Shown: positions 16,711 through 27,100, counted from the first letter of the stretch. The stretch: DNA of 60,911 nucleotides from Bacteroidota bacterium (GCA_016718875.1 JADKBL010000021.1:1-60911); one strand, 5' to 3'. Notes: a model not told the origin generated them from the sequence alone. Numbers and translations: made by a program.

Positions 16711-17910
16711 ATGAAAACAATTCTCGTCAGATTTGTTAAGGCTGTTATTCTACTTTTCTTGGTGGTCATCTTTCAAGCGATTCCATCCTGCAGGTCAGAA
16801 AGCAAATTTCAGGATTTTCAGAACATAATTGATAGGATATCAATTAAATGGGTTCCCGATCAACGGGAAGGTATTGCCGGATTAACTGTTCATAAGCAAG
16901 CTGAAAAAATTATTATAAAAGGCGAAACCAATTGTCCTCAGCTTATTATGGAAGTACTTGACTCTCTTTCAGCAAAAGGTTACGAAGTAATTGACAGTGT
17001 TCTTGTCTTGCCGGGTAATGATGTAGGTGAATATAAGTACGGTATTGCTACACTGAGTGTTATCAATTTACGCAGGGAGCCTGAACATAGTGCAGAACTT
17101 GTTTCTCAGTCAATATTAGGAACTCCGGTAAAAGTTCTAAAAAACAGTGGTTACTGGATTCTCGTACAGACTCCTGACAAATATATTGCCTGGAGTGAAA
17201 AAGTATCCTTTCAGCTTATGAATGAAGCAGAGTTTAATGAATGGAAAAATGCCAGAAAAGTTATCTATATTGAAAATACAGGTTGGATATATGAATCGAT
17301 TGAAGAGAAAGGAGTTATAGGAGATATAGTGGCAGGTTCTATTATGAAAAGCGGAGGAAAAAGCGGGAGCTGGGAAAAGGTTATTCTGCCAGATGGAAGA
17401 GAGGGATATGTCAGAGGTAAAACAGTTGTCAATTATTGTGACTGGAAAAATAGATTAACTGCTGATGGACCAGCGGTTTTAAGAATTGCATCCTCATTGA
17501 TGGGAATACCTTATCTCTGGGGCGGTTCATCATCAAAAGGAGTTGATTGCAGTGGATTTGCCCAGACAGCTTATTTTATGAATGGGATTATTTTGTCAAG
17601 AGATGCCTCTTTGCTTGCATTGCACGGACAACCTGTAGATATATCGGATGGATGGAATAATCTGAATACAGGTGATCTGATGTTTTTTGGATCAATAAGA
17701 AATTCAAAGCCGCGTGTTACACATGTTGCTATATATAAAGGAGATAGCGAATTTATCCATTCAGCGGGAAGGGTAATGGTTAATAGCCTTGATTCAACAA
17801 GATCTAATTATAGCAGTTACAGAAGAAATTCTTTTCTTTCAGCCAGAAGGATTAGCGGATCAGTTAGTATTCCTGGGATTGTGGCCGTCAGGGATCATGA
17901 ATTGTATTGA
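16711..17910 (+). CDS. Exported NlpC/P60 endopeptidase with SH3-like domains
   Basis: The frame opens at a TTG at 16684, but the ATG at 16711 gives a typical signal sequence (MKTILVRF..., ending IPSC, possibly a weak lipobox) and lies after the promoter box. Two bacterial SH3-like segments follow (ATLSVINLRREP... and a second ending GYVRGKTV). The NlpC/P60 domain comes next, with Cys in VDCSGF, His in VTHVAIY and His in FIHSAG. Family knowledge suggests gamma-D-Glu-L-diamino-acid cleavage of murein peptides, as in YkfC. The dipeptide epimerase gene follows 15 bp later, supporting a murein-peptide pathway. Confidence 0.88.
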   Translation: MKTILVRFVKAVILLFLVVIFQAIPSCRSESKFQDFQNIIDRISIKWVPDQREGIAGLTVHKQAEKIIIKGETNCPQLIMEVLDSLSAKGYEVIDSVLVLPGNDVGEYKYGIATLSVINLRREPEHSAELVSQSILGTPVKVLKNSGYWILVQTPDKYIAWSEKVSFQLMNEAEFNEWKNARKVIYIENTGWIYESIEEKGVIGDIVAGSIMKSGGKSGSWEKVILPDGREGYVRGKTVVNYCDWKNRLTADGPAVLRIASSLMGIPYLWGGSSSKGVDCSGFAQTAYFMNGIILSRDASLLALHGQPVDISDGWNNLNTGDLMFFGSIRNSKPRVTHVAIYKGDSEFIHSAGRVMVNSLDSTRSNYSSYRRNSFLSARRISGSVSIPGIVAVRDHELY

Positions 17911-17925
17911 AAATTAAAAGTATAT

Positions 17926-19074
17926 ATGATGGAGAACAGAAGAGATTTTTTAAAAAATTGTGGTAAAATGGCAGGAGTTGCAGGATTTTCATATATAGGA
18001 CTTAGTACACAGAAACTACCTGATATACTGAATATTAGAGCCAAAAGCAAGGGTTTGGTTTTTAGATTCAGGCCATTTGAACTGGAATTGAGGCATGTTT
18101 TTACTATTGCTACCAGTTCCCGTAAGACCACACCGGTAATGCTGACAGAAATTGAATATGATGGTGTAACAGGTTACGGAGAAGCCTCTATGCCACCATA
18201 TCTTGGTGAAAGTCATGCAACTGCAGGTGCCTTTCTGAGCAAGGTCGACTTGTCACAATTCAATAATCCATTCCTGATGGAAGAGATCCTTGACTATGTT
18301 GAGCAGATTGAGCCAGGAAACTATGCTGCAAAGGCATCTGTAGACATTGCATTGCATGATCTGACCGGGAAACTTATGAAGCAGCCATGGTTCAGAATCT
18401 GGGGCCTGAATCCAGAAAAAACGCCATTTACGTCTTTTACAATTGGTATTGATAAACCTGATGTTGTAATAAAAAAGGTTGAGGAAGCTTCTCCATACAG
18501 GATACTTAAGGTTAAATTGGGACAAAATAATGATAAAGAGATGATTGAGACTATCAGAAGTGTCTCAAAAACACCATTATGCGTGGATATTAATCAGGGC
18601 TGGAAAGACAGAAAAATGGCTCTTGATATGATATTCTGGCTGAAAGAGCAAGGTGTTGTATTTGTTGAGCAGCCAATGCCCAAGACAATGGTTGATGATA
18701 TTGCCTGGCTTACACAGAACAGTCCGCTGCCGGTAATAGCTGATGAATCAGTTCAGACCTTCAACGATGTTAAGAAGGTAGTTGGAGTGTATAGTGGCAT
18801 CAATATAAAACTTATGAAGTGTGGAGGGATGAGATCAGACTTCAAGATGGTTAACACAGCCAGAGCATTAAATATGAAAGTAATGATAGGATGTATGACA
18901 GAAACTTCATGTGCCGTTTCAGCTGCTGCACAGCTTTCGCCAATGGTTGATTGGGCAGATCTGGACGGAAATCTTCTAATATCGAATGATATCTATGATG
19001 GAGTAACTGTTGAGGGAGGAAAGCTCATTCTTCCGGAAAGGCCTGGTATTGGCATAGTTAAGAAAGGTAAATGA
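17926..19074 (+). CDS. Dipeptide epimerase (L-Ala-D/L-Glu epimerase type) with Tat-like leader
   Basis: A 382-residue enolase-superfamily enzyme. The acid/base lysines are in LKVKLG (KxK) and NIKLMKCGG. Metal ligands are Asp in CVDINQGW, Glu in VEQPM and Asp in IADES. This is the pattern of muconate-lactonizing-like dipeptide epimerases, which convert L-Ala-D-Glu from murein to L-Ala-L-Glu. Unlike the usual cytosolic enzyme, it begins with a twin-arginine-like leader (NRRDFLKNCGKMAGVAGFSYIG), so export is predicted. It follows the NlpC/P60 gene by 15 bp, matching the YkfC-YkfB pairing of Bacillus-type murein recycling. Confidence 0.85.
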   Translation: MMENRRDFLKNCGKMAGVAGFSYIGLSTQKLPDILNIRAKSKGLVFRFRPFELELRHVFTIATSSRKTTPVMLTEIEYDGVTGYGEASMPPYLGESHATAGAFLSKVDLSQFNNPFLMEEILDYVEQIEPGNYAAKASVDIALHDLTGKLMKQPWFRIWGLNPEKTPFTSFTIGIDKPDVVIKKVEEASPYRILKVKLGQNNDKEMIETIRSVSKTPLCVDINQGWKDRKMALDMIFWLKEQGVVFVEQPMPKTMVDDIAWLTQNSPLPVIADESVQTFNDVKKVVGVYSGINIKLMKCGGMRSDFKMVNTARALNMKVMIGCMTETSCAVSAAAQLSPMVDWADLDGNLLISNDIYDGVTVEGGKLILPERPGIGIVKKGK

Positions 19075-19164
19075 TATTTCAAAAGCCTATACCTATAATT
19101 AATATTTCAACAGAATTAATTATTTTAAATAGCCTCAGGACTCTACTCTCCTCTGTACGACAGC

Positions 19165-19197
19165 AAAAAAAAAGAGGGATATGATGAATATCCCTCT
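19165..19197 (-). terminator. Terminator of the gyrA-TPR transcript
   Basis: AGAGGGATAT and ATATCCCTCT form a perfect 10-bp stem with a GATGA loop. On the minus strand it is followed by nine T. It lies 20 bp after the repaired stop of the TPR gene at 19217, which supports the frameshift correction there. Confidence 0.85.
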
Positions 19198-19216
19198 AAT
19201 CAATTTAACAAAATCT

Positions 19217-20376
19217 CTATTTTCCTTCAAGTGCGTCAAGCTTAGCCTTGATAGTATTATATTTATCTGTCTGTTTAAGTCTGTAGTATAATTCCTTAAG
19301 ACTTCCCATAGTATACTTGTCTTCAGGATTAGCGAATATGCTTTCTCCATATAAGGTAGTGCTTTAGCATAAACTACATTTGCCTGATCGACAGCTTCAG
19401 TATATTTCTTAACATCCATAATTTCATTAGCCTTTTTGAACATTTCTGCTGCTTTATTAATGTAGGCTGCTCCTATTCCATATTGAGTATCGAATACCTC
19501 ACCATTAAGGTCAATGGATTTCTGCAGTTCAGGAATAGCTGCATCATAGTTCTCCTCGTTCAGATAAATTATTCCAGCTGCAAAATAAAGAGTATAATTT
19601 GTTGGGTCATCCTTTTTGGCAACATCGATATACTTCTGTGCTTCAGCATTCTTTCCGCTCTTTATATAAAGGTCAATTAACTGAAGAGTAATGGTTTTAT
19701 CATCAGGAAACAGCTTGGGAAGTTCTACCAGAGTCCCTTCAGCCTTTACTGTATCGCCTTTGCCAAGATATGCCTCATATATCTGATAATAAGGAGTAAT
19801 TCCCATATACTTCATCTCAGCACATTTCTGGAAATATTTAATGGCGGCATCATAATTTCCTGAGTTGCTGGCTGCAAGACCGGCATTATAGTACATACCG
19901 GTGTCAATTGAGCCAATATACAATTCACCTTCAGATATTTCAATCTGTGTTTCAAAAGAACTGAGCGCTCCCTTGAAATTTTTTGCTTCAAACTGCATAC
20001 TTCCCTGGTTATAGAGGTCTGATGCAAGCTGACTGTAAGTCATTGATGTTAAGATTTTCTTTTTTATTTGTCCTTTGGGATCAAGTTCCATAGCTTTCTG
20101 ATAGGCTGTATATGCCTCAGTAAGAGGATCCTTATAAAACTCCTTGAATTTGGGGTTTTCAGATTCCCAAGATGACTGAGCCAGCTTTCCCTTTGCAAAG
20201 AAAGTATTTGGCCAGGTAGCAGATTTCTCATCTACAAGAGCCTGATCTATAGCTTCTTTTGCCTTGTCAAGCTGTCCCTGATCAATATAACTGAGAGCAC
20301 TGGTTACTTTACCCTTCTGGGACATTGCTCCGATTGTGATACTTAATACTGCAATAAGCAGAATGAACTTTTTCAT
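19217..20376 (-). CDS. Secreted TPR protein downstream of gyrA, frameshifted near its end
   Basis: A signal peptide (MKKFILLIAVLSITIGAMSQ) is followed by about eight TPR units (for example NYDAAIKYFQKCAEM and NYDAAIPELQKSIDL). The raw frame runs on to 19135 through a hydrophobic, untypical tail and straight through a terminator. Shifting by one base near 19333-19336 instead gives MEKAYSANPEDKYTMGSLKE... ending in LEGK and TAG at 19217, a normal TPR continuation. The repaired protein is about 386 residues. It follows gyrA by 58 bp on the same strand and is probably co-transcribed. TPRs imply protein binding in the periplasm; the partner is unknown. Confidence 0.8.
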
Positions 20377-20434
20377 GTTTATTATTTTAAAATGATTTTC
20401 TTAAAAAATTTTTCCAAATGTATAATATTACTTT

Positions 20435-22960
20435 TTAAACATCAAATTCTTTGCCAATTTCCTGATCATTTGTTTCACTTTCATCTGAAACCTCCATATT
20501 TGGGGCATTATCATCTTCATTGACCAGTACGCATGCGACAGATGCAATTATATCATTTTCCTTAAGATTTATAAGTCTTACACCCTGGGTTGCCCTTCCC
20601 ATTACCCTGAGGGCCGATACAGGTGACCTGAGTATATTACCAAACTGAGTAATTATCATAAGATCATGATTGTCAGTTACATCCTTTAAGGCAATCAGTG
20701 AACCTGTCTTTTCCGTAATATTAATGGTCTTAACACCTTTTCCACCGCGGTTGGTAATTCTGTATTCATCAATATCGGATCTCTTTCCATATCCTTTTTC
20801 AGAAACTACAAGTATCTCTTTCTCTTTGCCTTCAACGGTAATCATCCCGATAACAAAATCTGATTTCTCATCAGCAAGACGTATGCCCCTGACTCCGGAT
20901 GCAGTTCTTCCCATTGGTCTGACTGATGATTCAGGGAAACGGATTGCTCTTCCCGACCTGATTGCAAGCATTATATGATGCTGACCGTTAGTCATTCTTG
21001 CTTCAAGAAGCTCATCTCCTTCCCTTACAGTAATTGCATTTACTCCGTTGATACGGGGTCTTGAATATGCCTCGAGTGAAGTCTTTTTAATTACGCCTTT
21101 AGTAGTACAGAGAACAATGAAATTGTTGTTAATGTATTCTTCATCATTCAGATTCTTTACATTAATAAAAGCCCTTACACTGTCATTAGGCTCAATATTT
21201 ATAAGATTCTGCATTGCTCTTCCTTTGGAGGTTCTTGATCCTTCAGGTATTGCGTATACTTTCAGCCAATAGCACTTGCCATTTCTGGTGAAGAAAAGCA
21301 TTGTATTATGCATTGTGGCTATATAAAGGTGTTCTATGAAATCTTCATCCCTTGTAGTTCCTCCTTTGGAACCTGTGCCGCCTCTTGCCTGTCTTCTAAA
21401 TTCGGTAAGAGGAGTTCTTTTGATATAACCCATATGGGAAATGGTAATAACCATCTCTTCATCGGCGTAAAAATCTTCAGGATTAAACTCCTCAGCATTC
21501 GGAACTATCTCAGTACGTCTTTCATCTCCATATTTCTCCTTTATTTCAAGAAGCTCTTCCTTGATAATCTTCATCTGAAGGTCCACACTTGCCAGAATAC
21601 TTTTCAGATATTCTATAAGTGCCATAACCTCACCATATTCAGCCCTTAATTTCTCCTGTTCAAGTCCGGTAAGTTGTCTTAACCTCATTTCAACAATAGC
21701 TCTTGACTGGATCTCAGACAATCCAAACCTCTCCATCAGCCTTTCTCTGGCCATATCCGGAGTCTGAGAAGCTTTTATTATTGCTATTACTTCATCAATA
21801 TTATCACTTGCAATAATAAGCCCTTCAAGTATGTGGGCTCTTTTTTCAGCTTGTTCAAGGTCGAACTTTGTTCTTCTTATTACAATTTCATGTCTGTGTT
21901 TTACAAAGTAATGTATCAGGTCTCTGGTATTAAGGGTTTTAGGACGGCCCTTTACAAGAGCAATATTATTTACACTGAATGAAGTTTGCAGAGAGCTGAA
22001 TTTATACAGGTTATTCAGCACCACATTTGCGCTTGCATCCTTTTTCAGAATGATGACAATGCGCATTCCATTGCGGTCTGATTCATCATTTATGTAAGAA
22101 ATACCTTCAAGCTTTTTCTCATTTATAAGATCAGCGATCTTCCTTATCATCTCTGCCTTATTGACCATGTAGGGTATCTCATTCACTATGATACACTCTC
22201 TGCCTGAATGAGTTAATTCAATATCAGTTTTAGCTCTGACAACCACTCTTCCCCTTCCTGTTTCGAGTGCATCTCTTATTCCCTGGCTTCCGTAAATAAT
22301 ACCGCCGGTAGGAAAATCCGGACCTTTGATGAAATGAAGCAATTCATCGGTGGTTATATTATTATTATCAATATAGGCAATGGTAGCATCAATTATTTCC
22401 GTGAGGTTATGAGGAGGCATATTGGTTGCCATACCAACGGCAATACCTGAAGCTCCGTTCACAAGTAAGTTTGGAATACGAGTAGGAAGAATCGTAGGTT
22501 CTGTTAATGAGTCATCGAAATTCGGCTGGAAATCAACAGTGTTTTTGTCAATATCAGCCAGAGTCTCTTCAGCTATCTTTTTTAACCTTGCTTCAGTATA
22601 TCGCATAGCTGCCGGGCTGTCGCCGTCAACTGAACCAAAGTTACCCTGACCGTCAACCAGCGGGTATCTCAATGACCACTCCTGGGCCATCCTGACCATT
22701 GCTTCATATACTGAAGAATCTCCATGAGGGTGGTACTTACCTAGCACCTCTCCTACTATTCTAGCACTCTTTTTATATGGCTTATTGGCCTGTACTCCAA
22801 GTTCAGACATTCCATAAAGTACCCTTCTGTGGACAGGCTTGAGCCCGTCTCTTACATCAGGCAATGCTCTCGACACTATAACTGACATCGAATAATCGAT
22901 GTAAGCCGATTTCATCTCCTCCTCGATATTTACCTTGATGATTCTCTCTCGATCCGACAT
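20435..22960 (-). CDS. gyrA: DNA gyrase subunit A
   Basis: A complete 841-residue GyrA. The catalytic tyrosine is Tyr121 in AAMRYTEARL. The quinolone-resistance region reads HPHGDSSVYEAM, so the positions equivalent to E. coli Ser83 and Asp87 are Ser82 and Glu86, which gives no sign of the common resistance changes. The C-terminal pinwheel domain has repeated strands and a GyrA-box-like NRGGKG. With GyrB it introduces negative supercoils. The tail is acidic (NDQEIGKEFDV). It is divergent from clpC and followed by a TPR gene. Confidence 0.98.
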   Translation of the reverse strand: MSDRERIIKVNIEEEMKSAYIDYSMSVIVSRALPDVRDGLKPVHRRVLYGMSELGVQANKPYKKSARIVGEVLGKYHPHGDSSVYEAMVRMAQEWSLRYPLVDGQGNFGSVDGDSPAAMRYTEARLKKIAEETLADIDKNTVDFQPNFDDSLTEPTILPTRIPNLLVNGASGIAVGMATNMPPHNLTEIIDATIAYIDNNNITTDELLHFIKGPDFPTGGIIYGSQGIRDALETGRGRVVVRAKTDIELTHSGRECIIVNEIPYMVNKAEMIRKIADLINEKKLEGISYINDESDRNGMRIVIILKKDASANVVLNNLYKFSSLQTSFSVNNIALVKGRPKTLNTRDLIHYFVKHRHEIVIRRTKFDLEQAEKRAHILEGLIIASDNIDEVIAIIKASQTPDMARERLMERFGLSEIQSRAIVEMRLRQLTGLEQEKLRAEYGEVMALIEYLKSILASVDLQMKIIKEELLEIKEKYGDERRTEIVPNAEEFNPEDFYADEEMVITISHMGYIKRTPLTEFRRQARGGTGSKGGTTRDEDFIEHLYIATMHNTMLFFTRNGKCYWLKVYAIPEGSRTSKGRAMQNLINIEPNDSVRAFINVKNLNDEEYINNNFIVLCTTKGVIKKTSLEAYSRPRINGVNAITVREGDELLEARMTNGQHHIMLAIRSGRAIRFPESSVRPMGRTASGVRGIRLADEKSDFVIGMITVEGKEKEILVVSEKGYGKRSDIDEYRITNRGGKGVKTINITEKTGSLIALKDVTDNHDLMIITQFGNILRSPVSALRVMGRATQGVRLINLKENDIIASVACVLVNEDDNAPNMEVSDESETNDQEIGKEFDV

Positions 22961-23099
22961 AACAGATTATTAATTAAGTATTTATAAACTAAACTCCACC
23001 CTGGAGATTAGAAATACGAAAATAGTTATAATTTGGCTATAAATGACCTATAAAGGCTGTGAATTTTTAACAACAATTGTTCATAAATGGGCATGGAAA

Positions 23100-23133
23100 T
23101 TGTCATATAGATATAAGGCATGATTTACCTTTG
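23100..23133 (+). promoter_or_regulatory. Putative clpC promoter
   Basis: TTG at 23100-23102 and TACCTTTG at 23126-23133 (TAnnTTTG) are separated by 23 bp, slightly long but within the plausible range. The -7 box lies 84 bp before the preferred clpC start. Confidence 0.45.
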
Positions 23134-23155
23134 AAAATCGGGTGAATTATGGTTT

Positions 23156-23175
23156 TGTCAGGCTTATTACTGACA
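23156..23175. promoter_or_regulatory. Inverted repeat TGTCAG-N8-CTGACA in the clpC leader
   Basis: This perfect 6-bp inverted repeat lies 22 bp downstream of the -7 box and 42 bp before the start codon. The position suggests an operator or leader hairpin controlling a stress protease gene. No regulator is identified. Confidence 0.35.
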
Positions 23176-23217
23176 TAATGGCGTAATTTATAAAACTAAG
23201 ATTTGGAGATGACCAAT

Positions 23218-25759
23218 ATGGATTCACAATTTTCGCAGAGAGTAAAAGATATTCTGGGATATTCTAAGGAAGAGGCTATCAGGCTTGGCAACAGTCATAT
23301 CAGTCCTGAACATCTTTTTCTGGGAATTCTGAGAGACGGGGAAAGTGTTGCAATTGAAATACTTATCAACCAGGGAATTGATCTGATGGTTTTAAAGGGT
23401 TCACTTGAAAAGAGTATTAAGGTTGAAAACCCAATACCTGTGGCTGATCATGAAGTTATTCCTCTTTTAAGAAGTACTGAAAGAATACTCAAACTTGTTT
23501 ATCTTGAAGCTAAATCACTTAAAAGCCCAACAATTGATACCGAGCACCTTTTATTGGCAATTCTGAAAGATGAAAATGCTCTTGTTACACGTTTTTTAAC
23601 GGAGCTGGATGTTACTTACCAATCTGTAAGAAGGATGGTTGAGACCGATACTCCAAGTGCGAGGGCCGATTTTCCAAGGGATGAAGATGATGAAGGTCAG
23701 GGACTTGGATCCTCCGGAAAAAGTCAATCCTCATCCTCTTCGACAGCTAAATCTTCATCTGATACCCCTGTACTTGATAATTTTGGAATTGACCTGACAA
23801 AAGCCGCGGAAGAAGGCAGATTAGATCCTGTTGTTGGCAGGGAAAGAGAAATAGAAAGACTTGCACAGATTCTCTCCAGAAGAAAAAAGAATAATCCTGT
23901 GCTTATCGGTGAACCAGGTGTTGGTAAATCTGCCATAGCAGAAGGTCTTGCACTGAGGATAATCAAAAAGAATGTTTCTAGGGTGCTTTTTAACAAAAGG
24001 GTCGTTGCTCTCGATCTTGCTTCAATAGTTGCAGGTACAAAGTACCGCGGCCAGTTTGAAGAGAGAATGAAAGCAATCCTGAATGAATTGTCAAAGAACG
24101 ATAATATTATTCTCTTCATTGATGAGATACACACCATTGTTGGTGCCGGTGGTGCAACAGGCTCACTTGATGCTGCAAATATGCTGAAACCAGCACTTGC
24201 CCGTGGTGAGATACAGTGTATTGGTGCAACAACCCTTGATGAATACAGGCAACATATTGAAAAAGACGGTGCCCTTGAACGCCGTTTCCAGAAAGTTATA
24301 GTTGAACCTACTTCGATTGAAGAGACCATTCATATTCTTCATAATATAAAGGAAAGATATGAGGAGCATCATAATGTAAACTATACTGATGATGCAATTG
24401 AAGCATGTAAAACTTACAAACAGGTATATCTCCGACAGGCATCTGCCGGATAAGGCTATTGATGCACTTGATGAATCAGGGTCCCGTGTACATATTTCAA
24501 ATATTGTGGTTCCTGAAAGGATACTTACACTTGAGAAGCAGCTTGAGGAGACAAAGAAGGAAAAAATGACAGCTGTTAAAAATCAGAATTTCGAAAAAGC
24601 TGCAAGTTTCCGCGATCGAGAAAAAGATCTTCTTGATTTGATTGAAGTAGAAAAGAAAAAATGGGAAAAAGAGCTTGCTGTAAACAGAGAAACAGTTGAT
24701 GCAGAAAAAGTTGCAGAAGTTGTTGCCATGATGACCGGAGTTCCTGTTCAAAGGATAGCAGAGACTGAAGGTACCCGTTTGTTACAGATGGGTGAAGAAT
24801 TAAAGGGAAGTGTTATTGGTCAGGACGAAGCAATTCACAAAGTAGTTAAATCAATTCAGCGAAACCGTGCAGGTTTAAAGGATCCTAATAAACCAATAGG
24901 TACATTTATTTTCCTTGGTCCTACCGGGGTTGGTAAAACTCAACTGGCAAAAGTATTAGCTAAATTTTTATTTGATACCACTGATAATCTTGTAAGGATT
25001 GATATGAGTGAATACATGGAGAAATTCTCCGTTTCACGACTTGTTGGAGCCCCTCCGGGATATGTTGGTTATGAGGAAGGTGGCCAGCTTACAGAAAAGG
25101 TACGTAGAAAACCATATTCAGTAGTTCTTCTTGATGAGATTGAAAAGGCGCACCCGGATGTATTCCACATTATGCTTCAGGTACTTGATGAAGGTCAGCT
25201 TACAGATAGTCTGGGTCGCAGAGTCGATTTCAGAAATACTATTGTAATTCTGACTTCAAACATAGGAACAAGGCAGATATCTGAATTCGGACACGGTATT
25301 GGATTTGACACACAGGCAAAAAAAGCTACTCGCGATGAGCAGACTAAGAGTATTCTTCAGAAAGCCCTGCAAAAGACCTTTGCTCCTGAGTTCCTTAACA
25401 GGATAGATGATGTTATCATGTTCAATTCACTCAGCAAGGAAGATATAAACAAGATCATCGATCTTGAACTCAAGGGATTATATGAAAGGGTTAAATCACT
25501 TGGTTATACTCTTAAGATAGCAACAGCTGCCCGTGATTTTATTGCTGAGAAAGGTTTTGATGCTAATTATGGTGCGCGGCCTCTTAAAAGGGCGATCCAG
25601 AAATATCTTGAAGACCCTATGGCTGAAATACTTATAAAAGCAAATCAGCAGGAAGGTGAAACTATCTATGTCGGATTTAACAGCGCCAAATCAGAAATCA
25701 AAATAAAAATACAGAAGAAAAAAGCTGAGTTGACGGAAAATCAGGAACCTGAAGAATAG
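23218..25759 (+). CDS. clpC: ClpC-type AAA+ chaperone, frameshifted at one site
   Basis: The start at 23218 (MDSQFSQRVKDILGYSKEEA) has GGAG nine bases upstream; the longer TTG start at 23203 is less likely. Domains are two Clp-N repeats (about 5-145), AAA1 with Walker A GEPGVGKSA, a UVR motif (NQNFEKAASFRDREKDLL), AAA2 with GPTGVGKTQ, and a ClpB D2-small C-terminus. The frame breaks at 24404-24409: the first part ends EAC then out of frame to 24453, and the second resumes VKLTNRYISDRHLPDK. A two-base loss in a TG repeat or a one-base gain explains it. Repaired length is about 847 residues. Such a central protease partner is unlikely to be dead, so error is favoured. Confidence 0.9.
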
Positions 25760-25780
25760 TTCTAAGGGAAATATATAATA

Positions 25781-27079
25781 TCAGTCAACTGGTTCACCAA
25801 ACAGGTCAAAATCAGTTGACTGTTTTATTTTTATATTATAGAAATTTCCTGGCTTCAGGTTGTATTCAGCTGATATGAGTACTTCCTGATCAACTTCCGG
25901 ACTGTCAAATTCTGATCTTCCAGCAAAATATTCACCTTCCCTCCTGTCAATAATTACTTTCAGAACTTTGCCAATAAGCTCCTCATTATGTTCCAGAGAA
26001 ATATTCTGCTGAAGTTCCATAATTTCTGCAACCCTCGACTCTTTTACTTCATCTGAAATATCATCCTTATATTCCCTGAAAGAATATGTATCCTCTTCAT
26101 GAGAATATCTGAAGACACCAAGCCTGTCAAACCTGAAATTTTTCACAAATTCCTTTAATTCGGTAAAGTCCTCCCCGGTTTCTCCCGGATGTCCGGCAAT
26201 AAGTGTAGTTCTGATTACAGCCCCCGGAATTTCATCCCTAAGTTTGTTCAGTATCTCTTCAGTATCTTTCCTGTTATGTGAACGTTTCATCAACCCCAGC
26301 ATTTTATCGGTAATATGCTGGACAGGAATATCAATGTATTTACATACCCTGGGATTATCTCTGATCACCGGTATAAGATCCTGGGGAAAGTTGGCAGGAT
26401 ACAGGTAATGAAGCCTGATCCATTCAAGCTTTTCAATTTTAAGAAGCTCTCTGACGAGAAGTGCAAGCGATTGTTTTTTATAGATATCAAGACCATAGTA
26501 ACTAAGGTCCTGGGCAATGAGTATGATCTCCTTTACTCCGTTATCTGCTAAAATTGAGGCTTCACGGAATAACTCCTCTACCGGACGTGAGATATATGGG
26601 CCTCTGATTCCTGGTATTGCGCAGAAGGCACATGTTCTGTCACATCCTTCAGCTATTTTAAGGTAGGCATAATGTCCGGGACCAGTGAGAGTCCGTTCAG
26701 TGAGCAGATCGTTATTATGCTTAAGCCCGAGCTCTTTTAAGATATCCTGGATATTGTTTACGCCAAAATACTTCTTTACTTCAGGGATCTCATGCTGAAG
26801 AGCCTCCATATATCTTTCAGACAAACAGCCCATTACATAAAGATTATTAATGGTCCCAGCTTTCTGTGCTTTTACATAGCGCAGGATTGTATCAATACTT
26901 TCCTCCTTGGCATCATTGATGAATCCGCAGGTGTTAACAATCACGGTTCCTGCAGAAGTGTCAGATGGATCATAAGCAATCTCAAAGCCTCCGGCATTTA
27001 GCTGCTTAAGAAGTTTTTCCGAGTCAACTACATTTTTAGAGCAGCCGAGAGTTACAATATTTATTTTTTTTTGATTCAT
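25781..27079 (-). CDS. rimO: Ribosomal protein S12 methylthiotransferase RimO
   Basis: A 432-residue radical-SAM methylthiotransferase. The N-terminal MTTase domain (NIVTLGCSKNVVDSE) supplies the auxiliary cluster cysteines. The radical-SAM CxxxCxxC is CDRTCAFC followed by AIPGIRGPYISRP. A C-terminal TRAM domain ends in KQSTDFDLFGEPVD. It adds a methylthio group to a conserved aspartate of uS12. The frame opens at a TTG at 27097, but the ATG at 27079 (MNQKKINIVTLG) has an AGG upstream and fits the family start. It begins 21 bp after ftsY and is probably co-transcribed with it. Confidence 0.96.
   Translation of the reverse strand: MNQKKINIVTLGCSKNVVDSEKLLKQLNAGGFEIAYDPSDTSAGTVIVNTCGFINDAKEESIDTILRYVKAQKAGTINNLYVMGCLSERYMEALQHEIPEVKKYFGVNNIQDILKELGLKHNNDLLTERTLTGPGHYAYLKIAEGCDRTCAFCAIPGIRGPYISRPVEELFREASILADNGVKEIILIAQDLSYYGLDIYKKQSLALLVRELLKIEKLEWIRLHYLYPANFPQDLIPVIRDNPRVCKYIDIPVQHITDKMLGLMKRSHNRKDTEEILNKLRDEIPGAVIRTTLIAGHPGETGEDFTELKEFVKNFRFDRLGVFRYSHEEDTYSFREYKDDISDEVKESRVAEIMELQQNISLEHNEELIGKVLKVIIDRREGEYFAGRSEFDSPEVDQEVLISAEYNLKPGNFYNIKIKQSTDFDLFGEPVD
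25782..25831 (+). terminator. clpC terminator lying inside the antisense rimO 3' end
   Basis: CAGTCAACTG (25782-25791) and CAGTTGACTG (25813-25822) form a perfect 10-bp stem, followed on the plus strand by TTTTATTTTTAT. The hairpin sequence also encodes the last residues of RimO on the other strand, so one stretch serves both functions. Confidence 0.65.
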
Positions 27080-27100
27080 TACAGGCCTGGAAATCAACTG

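Noticed and set aside
23724..24329. Antisense open frame (201 codons) opposite clpC
   Set aside because: A shadow of the conserved AAA1 region, with low-complexity composition and no start signals.
24389..24470. Programmed frameshift in clpC
   Set aside because: There is no slippery heptamer or downstream pseudoknot visible, ClpC is not known to use recoding, and similar shifts occur in many unrelated genes here.
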